DNA of 64,000 nt, from assembly GCA_018262855.1 (NCBI GenBank), contig JADFDO010000006.1, positions 93,249 through 157,248 of the forward strand, given 5' to 3'. Under the pieces are notes generated by a model. It made no database searches. It saw only the letters and a program-made list of their open reading frames with translations, and was not told the DNA's origin. This document shows, piece by piece, positions 48,709-57,422 of the stretch. Each line of letters begins with the position of its first letter. Positions within the stretch are counted from its first letter, which is position 1. The translations under genes were made by a program, and so were the position numbers. Origin of the DNA: Methanolinea sp. (GTDB taxonomy: Archaea; Halobacteriota; Methanomicrobia; Methanomicrobiales; Methanospirillaceae).

Positions 48709-49557
48709 ATGGTTGATATAGACATTATTCCCCCAGCACTCATCATGTCCCTCAACACGCTTGGACTGACACATGACGAGGCGAGGGTGTTTGCAACGCT
48801 TGTCCTGTTCGATCATGCAGAGGCAAAAGAGATCGTCGAGTACCTTTCCCTCTCAAAGCCAAGCGTATACAAGGCACTTGAGAACCTGGCCGATCGGGGA
48901 CTTGCAATAAAACAAAAATCCAAACCCGCGAGATATCGTGCGATATCACCGGAGATGGCCATTTCCATTCTCATGCGGGATCATGAGAATGCATCAGAAC
49001 GGGCTCTGCCATTGTTGGAAAAACTTGAACAGGAGAAAGTCCGGACCGACATGGAGGAGCCGCTCTGGACGATTTATGGTGATGCGAATATCGAGCATAA
49101 AATTCAGGAACTTTTCAGGAAGGCGAAAAACCATATCTCATGTATTGTTGGAGACCATTATATCCAGTTTTTAGAGCATGTCACCATACGGGATATTCCC
49201 CTGCGTCTTTTGATCATAACGGCTTCCGCGGATCTTGAAGAAAAAATACGTAAAAAATATTCGGGGTTGAGTGCGGAAATCCACATTATCCCCCTGGAGA
49301 ATCTCACCTCCCCACCTCCGTTTTTTACAATCCCTGAGATAGGCGAGGCCTGGAAATTCCTGAAATTCGAGAATGTGCTGGAAGTGAATATTGATGACGA
49401 GGAACTCCTTTTAAGCGTGGCGTTCTTCAGCAAGGGTTCATCAGTGTTAAACACCTGTAACAAGGGCGCGATAATCCAGATAAAAATGTTCAACCAGTTG
49501 TTCTGGAACTGGTTTATTGAAGGGGATAAGAGCGAGCCTTCGTCCTCAACCCATTAA
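48709..49557 (+). CDS. TrmB family transcriptional regulator
   Basis: A regulator of about 282 residues. The N-terminal winged helix-turn-helix (about 15-85) has LGLTHDEARVFATL, then LSLSKPSVYKALENLADRGL as the recognition-helix region. The C-terminal part (about 120-275) has the TrmB effector-domain pattern with a phospholipase-D-like fold (WTIYGDANIEHKIQELFRKAKNHI). The frame is open from the ATG at 48565, but the first 48 codons are AT-rich, contain palindrome O2 and precede the domain, so I start at 48709. It is divergent from the COG1361-RND operon and upstream of the second RND gene. I infer that it controls both. TrmB members usually sense sugars; the ligand here is unknown. Confidence 0.85.
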   Translation: MVDIDIIPPALIMSLNTLGLTHDEARVFATLVLFDHAEAKEIVEYLSLSKPSVYKALENLADRGLAIKQKSKPARYRAISPEMAISILMRDHENASERALPLLEKLEQEKVRTDMEEPLWTIYGDANIEHKIQELFRKAKNHISCIVGDHYIQFLEHVTIRDIPLRLLIITASADLEEKIRKKYSGLSAEIHIIPLENLTSPPPFFTIPEIGEAWKFLKFENVLEVNIDDEELLLSVAFFSKGSSVLNTCNKGAIIQIKMFNQLFWNWFIEGDKSEPSSSTH

Positions 49558-49721
49558 GGCTGGTGCCTCTTATTCATTCTTCCCGGGAAAACCCGGGTCA
49601 TCCCGCACCATGATAATGTGAAGGTGCGCCGGCCGGAGAGACCACGTATTGTTTCCCAGACAGTATGAGTGCTCCTGTATTCAGATGCACCAGAATTATA
49701 AGGTTCTATCCCGATAGTATT

Positions 49722-49741
49722 GTTGTAATAAATAGGACAAC
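49722..49741. promoter_or_regulatory. Palindrome O3, GTWGT-N10-ACWAC
   Basis: GTTGT-aataaatagg-ACAAC, extended to TTGTTGT-N10-ACAACAA (49720-49743). It is upstream of the second RND transporter and just ahead of a 47-codon ORF. It matches O1 and O2 in half-site and spacing. A TATA-like ATTATAAG lies at about 49695-49702. A second 7-bp inverted repeat (AATGAAT-N7-ATTCATT) is at 49744-49764. Confidence 0.6.
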
Positions 49742-49744
49742 AAA

Positions 49745-49888
49745 ATGAATACACGCCATTCATTCTTTCGTATATCAGGAACCGCCATGCGTCTGAATGC
49801 CGGCAATTTAATGAACTATCTTCAGCCTCACCTTTCAACAAAGCAGGAAGATAGTCTTGAGAATATGCTATCGGGAAGGGCTGCCTGA
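49745..49888 (+). CDS. Possible 47-residue leader ORF overlapping the RND gene start
   Basis: An ATG at 49745 opens 47 codons (start MNTRHSFFRISG, end ENMLSGRAA). The stop TGA shares its last base with the ATG of the RND gene at 49888 (TGATG). That arrangement suits translational coupling. The protein has no recognisable domain, and the codons are not strongly biased. It could also be chance. It lies directly after palindrome O3. Confidence 0.35.
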   Translation: MNTRHSFFRISGTAMRLNAGNLMNYLQPHLSTKQEDSLENMLSGRAA

Positions 49889-52203
49889 TGTTCAACCCCT
49901 ACACCTGGCTGGCACAGAGGGTTAATCATCATCCCTGGACAGTCGCGGGAGTGACGGTCGCTATCTTTCTCATTGCACTCTTTGGGATTTCCCTGCTCTC
50001 CATGGAGACAGGAACCGATACCTACCTCGATAAAGATTCTCCCCGTGGAGCCATCCTGTCCCACTATACCAATACCTACGGCTCCGATGCCATCATGCTG
50101 ATCATCGAGAATGAGGATATCAGGAATGTCGAGTGCCTTCATTACATAGACAGGCTCCAGTCAGAGATTGCAACCCAGCAGTACGTGGAAGGGGTATCAG
50201 GGATTGTGGACCTGCTGAAGCAGGGGAATGGGGGTTCACTCCCAGGTTCCACAGCAGAGGTCAACCAGATCATCAACCAGGCTCCTGCTGAGGTTGTGGA
50301 ACGATACCTCCCCTCGAACATGATGACCATCAGCGTCATCAATCTGCAGCCTGCAATTTCAAGCGACCGGCAGGAAGAGGTGCTGAACAATATCCGGAGC
50401 GTGGTATCGCTCTCGAATCCGCCCCCCGGCATCTCTGTCACGTTATCCGGCGAACCTGCGTTCTCGCAGGAGATGCAGATGGCGATGGGTTCATCGATGG
50501 GAATTCTCATTCTGGCTGCCATGATTTTGATGGTCGTCGCAGTGATGGCGCTCTTTAACCATGTTCGGTATCCACTCCTCTCTGTCGCCGTGGTGGCATC
50601 GGGTCTCGTGCTCACGTTCGGGATCATGGGGCTTGCAGGGATCAAGATCAGCATGGTGGTGATCGGGGCGTTCCCTGTCCTCATCGGGATAGGGATCGAT
50701 TATGCCATCCAGATCCACTCAAGGCTTGATGAAGAGATCAGGAAGGCCCCACTCGCTGATGCTGTCAGGACCACCATCACAAAGACAGGCCCGGCCGTGC
50801 TGGTCGCAATGCTTGCCACTTCGATGGGGTTCATCGCCATGATCTTCGGACCGATCCCCATGGTGGGCGATTTCGGGATCACCTGCACGATCGGGGTAAT
50901 GTCGTGCTACCTTGCCGCCCTGGTCATCGTCCCGGTCTTTGCCGTGATCATGAACTACCGGGCTAAAGAGCCGAAGGGAAAGTTCAATGACGTCGCTGCC
51001 TGTGAACTGGGATGGAAGGGTTGTGAGACTGTCCCAGTCCATAAGGAGGGCTCGCGGGGTTCATTCATCGAGAAATACGATGAACTCCTGGGAAAAATTG
51101 CCTACCGCGTTGCAAAACATCCGATACCCATCCTCCTGTTTGTGTTCCTGATCGCCGCTATCGGGTTCAACCTTGACAACGAAGTCCCTATTAGTGCCGA
51201 TGAAAAGACATTTGTGCCCTCCGACATGCCTGCACTCCAGGACATGAACAAGGTCACGAGGACCATGGGCTCCACCACCACGATCCCCATTCTTGTGAAT
51301 GGGGAGAACGTGCTGAATCCTCTGACTCTCTCATGGATCAAGGAGTTCGGGGAGTATGAGATCAACCATAATGACAAGATCACCGGTGTAACCAGTATCG
51401 CCACGCTCCTTGCCCAGTATAACTCCGGTGAACTCCCCACATCAGAGATCGAGATCCAGCAGGTGCTCAGCCGGATCCCTGAAGAGACAAAAGACCGTTA
51501 CCTCAACGGGAAGATCGAGGCAGTGATGGAGTTCTCTACCGTTGACATGGAGATCTCCCAGGCCAGGTCACAGATAGACCTCATACAGAAGGATCTGGAG
51601 TGGGTATCGCCGCCACCCGGAGTCACCGCAAGGGTAACCGGGATGCTTGAGATGTTTGCAACCCTTATGGATGATATCGATCATTCCAAGACCCTGATGA
51701 CAGTACTTGGATTTGCGTTCATCCTCGCCTTCCTTCTCGCGGTGTACCGGAAAATCCACGCGGTCTCGCCGCTCATCCCCATCGTTGCAATCGTCGGGTG
51801 GAACGGTGCGATTATGTATATTCTCGGGCTCGACTATACACCCCTCACCGCGGTCCTTGGATCCATGACCATCGGTGTGGCATCCGAGTATACTGTCCTT
51901 ATCATGGAGCGGGTCGATGAAGAGATGGCACGGGGCCTTGACCTCTATGAGGCTATTCAGACCAGTGTCCAGAAGATCGGTGCGGCAATCACGGTATCGG
52001 GCCTGACCACGGTGTTCGGGTTCTCCGCCCTCATCATCTCGGAGTTCAACATCATCTCGAATTTCGGCCTCACCACCGTGATCACGGTTGGGTTCTCACT
52101 TATGGGTGCAATCCTGATCATGCCTGCAGTAATAGTGTTGATGTACCGGTTCGACCGTCGTTCCGTACACCAGAAAAAAGAGGAGATTTCCGCCGCAGGG
52201 TAA
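49888..52203 (+). CDS. HAE3/MMPL-type RND transporter, copy 2
   Basis: A 771-residue transporter, similar along its whole length to the copy at 44701-47040. It starts with a helix near 17-38 and has large extracellular loops (about 40-200 and 420-600). The signature motifs are IGIGIDYAIQIHSRLDEEIRK and GVASEYTVLIMERVDEEMARG. A GGGAAGGG ribosome binding site lies about six bases ahead of the ATG. It converges on the TetR gene. Unlike copy 1, it has no adjacent COG1361 gene in its transcript, though one lies 0.8 kb beyond the TetR gene. The substrate is unknown. Confidence 0.92.
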   Translation: MFNPYTWLAQRVNHHPWTVAGVTVAIFLIALFGISLLSMETGTDTYLDKDSPRGAILSHYTNTYGSDAIMLIIENEDIRNVECLHYIDRLQSEIATQQYVEGVSGIVDLLKQGNGGSLPGSTAEVNQIINQAPAEVVERYLPSNMMTISVINLQPAISSDRQEEVLNNIRSVVSLSNPPPGISVTLSGEPAFSQEMQMAMGSSMGILILAAMILMVVAVMALFNHVRYPLLSVAVVASGLVLTFGIMGLAGIKISMVVIGAFPVLIGIGIDYAIQIHSRLDEEIRKAPLADAVRTTITKTGPAVLVAMLATSMGFIAMIFGPIPMVGDFGITCTIGVMSCYLAALVIVPVFAVIMNYRAKEPKGKFNDVAACELGWKGCETVPVHKEGSRGSFIEKYDELLGKIAYRVAKHPIPILLFVFLIAAIGFNLDNEVPISADEKTFVPSDMPALQDMNKVTRTMGSTTTIPILVNGENVLNPLTLSWIKEFGEYEINHNDKITGVTSIATLLAQYNSGELPTSEIEIQQVLSRIPEETKDRYLNGKIEAVMEFSTVDMEISQARSQIDLIQKDLEWVSPPPGVTARVTGMLEMFATLMDDIDHSKTLMTVLGFAFILAFLLAVYRKIHAVSPLIPIVAIVGWNGAIMYILGLDYTPLTAVLGSMTIGVASEYTVLIMERVDEEMARGLDLYEAIQTSVQKIGAAITVSGLTTVFGFSALIISEFNIISNFGLTTVITVGFSLMGAILIMPAVIVLMYRFDRRSVHQKKEEISAAG

Positions 52204-52286
52204 ACGGCCGGGACCCGGATTTTTTGGGACTCCCCCGGAACATATCCCTGCAATAACGTCCGCAGACGAGAGCTCCTCTTTCTGGG

Positions 52287-52868
52287 TCACATGTTCGGTT
52301 GGGTAAGTCCTCTTACTGTGGAATTCCATACGGTGCGGAGATCTTCTATATCCATACCCTGCATCGCATAGATCAAAAGGCCCTGGAAAAGGGCATTGAA
52401 GGTGCAGGCAAGAACCCTGACATCAGCATCTTTCGTGATCTCCCCGCTCGCCTGTCGTTCGGCGAGGAAGCCGGCGATCATATCGAGGAACTTTTGCCTG
52501 TCATCGATGATGATTGCTTTCAGGTGTTCATCCCGGGTGGTGATGGCAACACTCTCGGGCCCTATATTCTTCAGATAGCCTTCCATCACGGTATCAAAAA
52601 AGACTGCCGCACCTGATAGAAAGTCTCTTTCAGAGAAAGATTCGAGGATAAACGCCTGGAGCAATTTCCTCTCGTACTCAGCGACCGCAATGAAAAGATC
52701 TTCCTTGGTATCGAAGTAGTGGTAAATGGTTGGCTTGGTCACTCCAAGCGCAGTCGCGATGCCGGACATCGTGGTATTCATATATCCCTTTTCGTGGAAG
52801 ATGGTATGGGCTGTTGCGATGATCTTCTTCCGTACCTCCTCCCGGTATTCAGGGTATAATCGTGCCAA
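52287..52868 (-). CDS. TetR/AcrR family regulator
   Basis: A 193-residue regulator. The N-terminal DNA-binding domain shows AHTIFHEKGYMNTTMSGIA, then LGVTKPTIYHYFDTKEDLF (recognition helix, about 40-58). The C-terminal ligand domain is all helical. The start is a TTG at 52868 with GGGAGA upstream, which gives the normal TetR length; no better ATG exists. It is divergent from a COG1361-ABC operon. A 30-bp palindrome 35 bases ahead of its start is the likely operator, placed to control both directions. In archaea TetR proteins are less common than in bacteria. Confidence 0.88.
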   Translation of the reverse strand: MARLYPEYREEVRKKIIATAHTIFHEKGYMNTTMSGIATALGVTKPTIYHYFDTKEDLFIAVAEYERKLLQAFILESFSERDFLSGAAVFFDTVMEGYLKNIGPESVAITTRDEHLKAIIIDDRQKFLDMIAGFLAERQASGEITKDADVRVLACTFNALFQGLLIYAMQGMDIEDLRTVWNSTVRGLTQPNM

Positions 52869-52902
52869 TATATCCGAATCTCCCTTACCCTAATGTAACT
52901 AT

Positions 52903-52932
52903 ACTCATGGTAATTATAATTTTACTTTGAGT
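52903..52932. promoter_or_regulatory. 30-bp imperfect palindrome, likely TetR operator
   Basis: ACTCAtgGTAA and TTACttTGAGT (52903-52913 and 52922-52932) flank an 8-base A/T centre. Nine of eleven positions pair. It sits between the TetR gene and the COG1361-ABC operon. Length and symmetry fit a TetR dimer site. It has a different sequence from O1-O3. Confidence 0.6.
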
Positions 52933-53035
52933 AACTTTCATAACCTTGTAGTTGTAACCTGATAAGGAACAGGTCCCTTTCCTTTTACCCGGGAGAGGCC
53001 TCTCGTCAAGGGATCAAGGGTACCACATTCACGGG

Positions 53036-54331
53036 ATGAATCACATGCAATTCGCCCAGATACGAGAAAGAAATTATATCATGACAGGAGTGCTCCTCCT
53101 GCTCGTCATGGGAGCCTGCTGCGTACACGTATCAGCAACAGATCCCACAGTCGTCATTACTGATTACAGGGTCACCCCTTCGGTCCTTGCACCTGATGGA
53201 TACGGGACAATCAGGGTGACGCTCACCAACACCGCAACCTCCGCATCGCTCCGGGAATCCTCCGGTGTCGCCGTGTCCGGGGAGTTCCAGACCACGAAGA
53301 GCACGGATATCCCCGCAATCATTGACAGCGTGAACCTGATCGGTGGCGAGATCCGGGTCATAGAAGGGTCCTACCAGCATTTCGGTGCCATCGGTCCGGG
53401 ACAGTCGGTTGATGTCACCTTCTCGATCCAGGCTCCGGAAAAAGAGGGCCTCTACTTCCCCGAGGTCTGGGTGGATATCAACGGGGGAAAGAATGTCAGG
53501 TATCCGATCCCTGTGAACGTGAACTCCGACAGCCTCGTCATGCAGAGCCCGACCCTTGTCATCAGCAAGCAGCTCCCGGAGACCGTAAACCCCGGAGAGA
53601 GTTTCCCTGTAGTCCTTCTCATCAAGAATGCAGGGTCTATCAGGGCAAGCGATATTGTGCTCTCGACCTCGACATCAACGACCTCGCTTGGATCAAAAGG
53701 CCCCAATACCATCACCATCGAACCGCTGAACGGAGGGGAGAACCGGACTGTAACGCTCGAGTTCATCACCGACCGGTTCGTGACGGTCGGCCTCCAGAAG
53801 ATCAAGATCGGGATCGATTACAAGCTCCCTGACGGGACTGAGCGGCACCAGGAGGAGACGATAGAGGTCCCGATCAAGGGAAAGGCCGAGCTCGGGTTTG
53901 TCTCGGTCGACACCACTCCCCGCAGGGTCTCTGCAGGAACCCCGTTTGATCTCACCATCAGGATTGAGAATACAGGAACGGGAGAGGCGAAGCAGGTGGC
54001 CGCTGTGGTTGATCTCCCGATGACAGGGAACCGGCAGTCGTTCATAGGAAAGATCAAGCCGAACAACGATGCCCCGGCATTATTCATGCTCGACGGTGGA
54101 TCCGGGGGGACCTACGAGTATAACGTCACCGTCACCTATACCGATGATATCGGGACCCACACCATCGGATTCCCGATGTCTCTCCGGGTGACCCCGGAAG
54201 ACTATTCGGGGACAATAATCCTTGTTGCCATCATCGTGATTGTCGCCGGTATCCTTGCCTATCGGTACTGGTACCTGCCCAGGAAGAACGGAAACGGTGC
54301 CCTCCCATGGGTAAAAAAGAACTCAAAGTAG
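53036..54331 (+). CDS. COG1361-type surface protein, C-terminal anchor (copy 2)
   Basis: A 431-residue exported protein. The signal is at about 16-34 (MTGVLLLLVMGACCVHVSA). Three CARDB/COG1361-like sandwich repeats follow, with LTNTAT, IKNAGS and IENTGTG. A membrane helix near 396-416 and a short basic tail (RYWYLPRKNGNG) close it. It has the same plan as the copy at 47154-48515. Its last 25 bases overlap the permease gene, so it belongs to the ABC operon. I infer a role as the external adaptor of this exporter, in place of the HlyD-like partner of bacterial MacB. The exact start among ATGs at 53036, 53045 and 53081 is open. Confidence 0.85.
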   Translation: MNHMQFAQIRERNYIMTGVLLLLVMGACCVHVSATDPTVVITDYRVTPSVLAPDGYGTIRVTLTNTATSASLRESSGVAVSGEFQTTKSTDIPAIIDSVNLIGGEIRVIEGSYQHFGAIGPGQSVDVTFSIQAPEKEGLYFPEVWVDINGGKNVRYPIPVNVNSDSLVMQSPTLVISKQLPETVNPGESFPVVLLIKNAGSIRASDIVLSTSTSTTSLGSKGPNTITIEPLNGGENRTVTLEFITDRFVTVGLQKIKIGIDYKLPDGTERHQEETIEVPIKGKAELGFVSVDTTPRRVSAGTPFDLTIRIENTGTGEAKQVAAVVDLPMTGNRQSFIGKIKPNNDAPALFMLDGGSGGTYEYNVTVTYTDDIGTHTIGFPMSLRVTPEDYSGTIILVAIIVIVAGILAYRYWYLPRKNGNGALPWVKKNSK

Positions 54332-55521
54332 CGTTCTTTCTGGCATGGCGGTCGCTGCGGAGGGGGAGCCGGTCAAGCGCGATCCTGACGATCCTGATCG
54401 TCGGGATGTGCTTCACCAATATGATCTTCCTCCCATCCCTGTTTGCCGGGATAGGCCAGACGATCAAGACCCAGATCGTTGATTACGAGGTCGGGAACGT
54501 ACTTGTAAGCCCGCAGGCAGGTGAGCAGTACATCACGGACCTCGATGCTACGCTCGATCTCATCAACAGCATGCCGGGAGTGGAACGGGCAACCCCGCAC
54601 TACGCGAAAGGTGCGACGCTCAAGTACCGGCAGCGTATCCTGGGAAGCTCGATACGGGCGATACGTCCGACCGATGAGAAGTCAGTCTCTCCCATCTATG
54701 AAAAGATGATCGCGGGAAGCTATCTCGGTGAGGGGGATACCGGCGAGATTATCATCGGGAAGATCATCGCAGGGGATCCAACGATCCCGGCAGAGGAAGA
54801 GTTCTACTCTTCGCTTGGCGGCGTCCGGGTCGGGGACTCGATCACGGTCGAGTTCGGGAACGGGTATACCAAGGACTACCGGGTGAAAGGCATCTTCTCG
54901 ACCGGGTGGACATCGTCAGATAACTCTGCGCTGATCACGTGGTCGGACATGGAACTTGTCGAAGGCGGATCCCTCGATAAGGCAGAGTACATCACTCTGA
55001 AGACAAAACCCGGGTACTCTGAGAAATTTGTCAAGGATGAACTTGTGAGTTACGGGGTCTCTTCGCAGGTTCATACCACGGACGATCTCCTCTCGAAAGC
55101 GATCGGCAGCGTGCTCCAGAGTTTCGACATCATCAACATGGTCTCCCTGATCGTGAGCATCATCATCACGACCGTCGTCCTTTTCATCGTGATCACGATC
55201 AAGACAATCAACAGCCGCAAGCAGATCGGGATCTTACGGGCTATTGGCGTCGACAAGGAAGTCATCATGCACAACTACGGGTTCCAGGTCATCATCCTTG
55301 CCACGTTCGGGATCATGCTCGGGGTCACCCTTGCCGTGCTGCTTGCGCTGTACCTCTCATATCATCCCATTGTGACACCTGAATGGTCTGCCTACATGTA
55401 TCTGACACCGATGGATCTTGTCTCGAATTCGCTGATACTCTTTGCCGCCGCAATCGTCGCCGGGTATGTTCCAGCCTACCAGGTCTCGCGGGAAGAGATA
55501 CAGTCGTCCATGAGGGCCTGA
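54307..55521 (+). CDS. FtsX/MacB-like ABC permease
   Basis: A 404-residue permease with the MacB/LolC arrangement: one helix near the N terminus (about 27-45), a large extracellular domain (about 50-275), then three helices at the C terminus, ending in the EEIQSSMRA coupling region. The segment NSRKQIGILRAIG is typical of FtsX-like permeases. It overlaps the COG1361 gene and is followed within four bases by the ATPase. Such systems power extrusion of lipoproteins, peptides or drugs from the outer leaflet side rather than classic transport. Confidence 0.93.
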   Translation: MGKKELKVAFFLAWRSLRRGSRSSAILTILIVGMCFTNMIFLPSLFAGIGQTIKTQIVDYEVGNVLVSPQAGEQYITDLDATLDLINSMPGVERATPHYAKGATLKYRQRILGSSIRAIRPTDEKSVSPIYEKMIAGSYLGEGDTGEIIIGKIIAGDPTIPAEEEFYSSLGGVRVGDSITVEFGNGYTKDYRVKGIFSTGWTSSDNSALITWSDMELVEGGSLDKAEYITLKTKPGYSEKFVKDELVSYGVSSQVHTTDDLLSKAIGSVLQSFDIINMVSLIVSIIITTVVLFIVITIKTINSRKQIGILRAIGVDKEVIMHNYGFQVIILATFGIMLGVTLAVLLALYLSYHPIVTPEWSAYMYLTPMDLVSNSLILFAAAIVAGYVPAYQVSREEIQSSMRA

Positions 55522-55525
55522 TACC

Positions 55526-56212
55526 ATGATCGAATGCAGGGATCTCCGCAAGCTTTACCAGATGGGAAACGTCGGGGTCAGGGCACTTGACGGTATCGAC
55601 CTTACTATCGGCAAAGGGGAGTTCGTCGGGATCATGGGGCCTTCCGGCAGCGGCAAGTCGACACTCCTTCACATGCTCGGGCTCCTCGACATTCCTACGA
55701 GCGGAGAGATCACACTCGACGGGATCGATGTGAATACGCTGAACGATTACCAGAAGACCATGTTCCGGCTCTACAAGCTCGGATATGTCTTCCAGGACTA
55801 TGCCCTCGTCCCGGAACTGACGGTTGCAGAGAACGTCAGCCTCCCTGCCATGCTCAGGAGCGACCGGACGGAAGAGGAATTCCAGGCAGCAACGGAGGAT
55901 ATCCTTCAACGGGTAGGGCTCTCGGACAGGCGAGATCACCTCCAGAAGGAACTTTCAGGAGGGGAACAGCAGCGGGTCGCCATCGCCCGCGCCATCGTGA
56001 ACAGGCCGGACATCCTCTTTGCCGACGAACCCTGCGCAAACCTCGATACCGAGAACTCGACGATGGTGCTCGATCTCTTCGACGAGATCAACCATGACAT
56101 GCACCAGACGATCGTGATGGTTTCTCACGAGGACTGGCACAAGAAGTACTTCCACCGTATCATCAGGCTCCGTGACGGGAAGATCGTGGAGGATAACCAC
56201 GCGTTGTCGTAA
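55526..56212 (+). CDS. MacB/LolD-like ABC ATPase
   Basis: A 228-residue ATPase: Walker A GPSGSGKST (about 37-45), signature LSGGEQQRV (about 141-149), Walker B ILFADEP (about 163-169) and switch His in VSHEDWHK. All motifs are canonical. It is the last gene of the COG1361-permease-ATPase operon. The short length and the sequence around the Walker A site fit the LolD/MacB group. It should work with the FtsX-like permease. Confidence 0.95.
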   Translation: MIECRDLRKLYQMGNVGVRALDGIDLTIGKGEFVGIMGPSGSGKSTLLHMLGLLDIPTSGEITLDGIDVNTLNDYQKTMFRLYKLGYVFQDYALVPELTVAENVSLPAMLRSDRTEEEFQAATEDILQRVGLSDRRDHLQKELSGGEQQRVAIARAIVNRPDILFADEPCANLDTENSTMVLDLFDEINHDMHQTIVMVSHEDWHKKYFHRIIRLRDGKIVEDNHALS

Positions 56213-56594
56213 CACCCGGAAATCTTTTTGGGTATAGTGGCAATCTAGCCCCTCACTTTTTTTGATTTGTATCAATACTCCTCGTATATTGAGACAGGTT
56301 TCCTTTCTGTTTAATCTGTATCATGTGATAATTTCGTGTTTTAAGGCCAAAGTGCCTGTTTTTGAGCCGCCGCCGGGGCGACCTCCGGTCACCAATGGAT
56401 CTGTCATGACCGGTTGGATGAAAAATTGGAAATCGAACATCGCAGGAAACAGCGGTGGTTGGAGTGACTGAATTGGTATGCAGACAGCAAACTCGGTTCA
56501 GTCTCCCTGCATAAAACAGCGGGGAGGCTTTTTTATGATGCGGGGTTCCTGCAGGATAAGCGGGCCCTGAGGGTACAACCCCCAGGGCAAAGGA
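56213..56594. other. 382-bp convergent intergenic region
   Basis: Lies between the ABC ATPase and AAA ATPase genes. It holds T-runs just after the ABC operon (about 56226 and 56258) that may end its transcription and, on both sides of the 21-bp repeat copy B, no supported ORF. Confidence 0.4.
56373..56393. repeat. 21-bp dispersed repeat, copy B
   Basis: CCGGGGCGACCTCCGGTCACC, one base different from copy A at 27613-27633. Also in a convergent intergenic region. Confidence 0.5.
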
Positions 56595-57314
56595 TCATGA
56601 CCAGTCAAGGTACTTTTCCCTGTTGTTGAGAAAGTCACGGTATACCCTGTAATACTCCGTGTCCTCGTACCCGACCTTCTGGATAGGGATTGTGTCAAAA
56701 CTGTAGATCTCTGCACCGGGAAACGCGAGGAGGATCGGAGAGTGGGTGGCGATGATGAACTGGACTTTTCCTTTGGGGATCACGTTTTTGAGCAGGTGCA
56801 GCATCGCGATCTGGCTTTTCGGCGAGAGTGCGTTCTCGGGCTCATCGAGAAGGAATAACCCTTCCCTGTGGTAGCGGTTTTGGAAAAAGGCCATGTGGGA
56901 TTGCCCATGGGACCTGCCCATGAGCGATTCGTCTCCGAAGTACGAGAGTGTCCCGGGATCAGCGATTGCCCATTCGTCAAGGACCTCGGCGAAATACCGG
57001 AAGAGTTCGGATGCAAAGAACGACCCGGTGACCTCGCCCCCGGTCATCCCGACATCGATGTACCGGAATAGCTCGTCCTCGAATTTGTTCGGGCGAAACC
57101 GGTACCGCTCGTCATCCTTCCAGATGTGAATGCTGCATCTTTTCGCAATCGCCCTGAGAAGCGTAGACTTCCCCGTCCCGTTCTCCCCAATAAAGAATGT
57201 GACAGGGCTCGAAAACTCAATGGAATCGGTCTTTTGGAATATCTCAAGGTTGAAGGGATAGGCCTCATCTGTCGGGAACCTTTCGTGAAGGATCCGGACT
57301 CCGGTGATCTGCAT
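56595..57314 (-). CDS. AAA/ABC-type ATPase
   Basis: A 239-residue cytoplasmic ATPase with Walker A GENGTGKST (about 43-51), Walker B LFLLDEPENALSP and the His switch ATHSPILL. It has no membrane partner or extra domain. It resembles the stand-alone AAA_15/AAA_21-type ATPases of uncertain role. The ATG at 57314 is used; the frame extends one codon to a GTG. The gene is divergent from the MerR-like regulator. Confidence 0.85.
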   Translation of the reverse strand: MQITGVRILHERFPTDEAYPFNLEIFQKTDSIEFSSPVTFFIGENGTGKSTLLRAIAKRCSIHIWKDDERYRFRPNKFEDELFRYIDVGMTGGEVTGSFFASELFRYFAEVLDEWAIADPGTLSYFGDESLMGRSHGQSHMAFFQNRYHREGLFLLDEPENALSPKSQIAMLHLLKNVIPKGKVQFIIATHSPILLAFPGAEIYSFDTIPIQKVGYEDTEYYRVYRDFLNNREKYLDWS

Positions 57315-57422
57315 CACGTGGAATAGTCAGACGACCCATGATATATCCCTTCACCTGTGAACCTTTCCCCGGGGGAGAGAAAGACCCTCTTTATCCCGGC
57401 GCTAATAATCATATGATGTACC

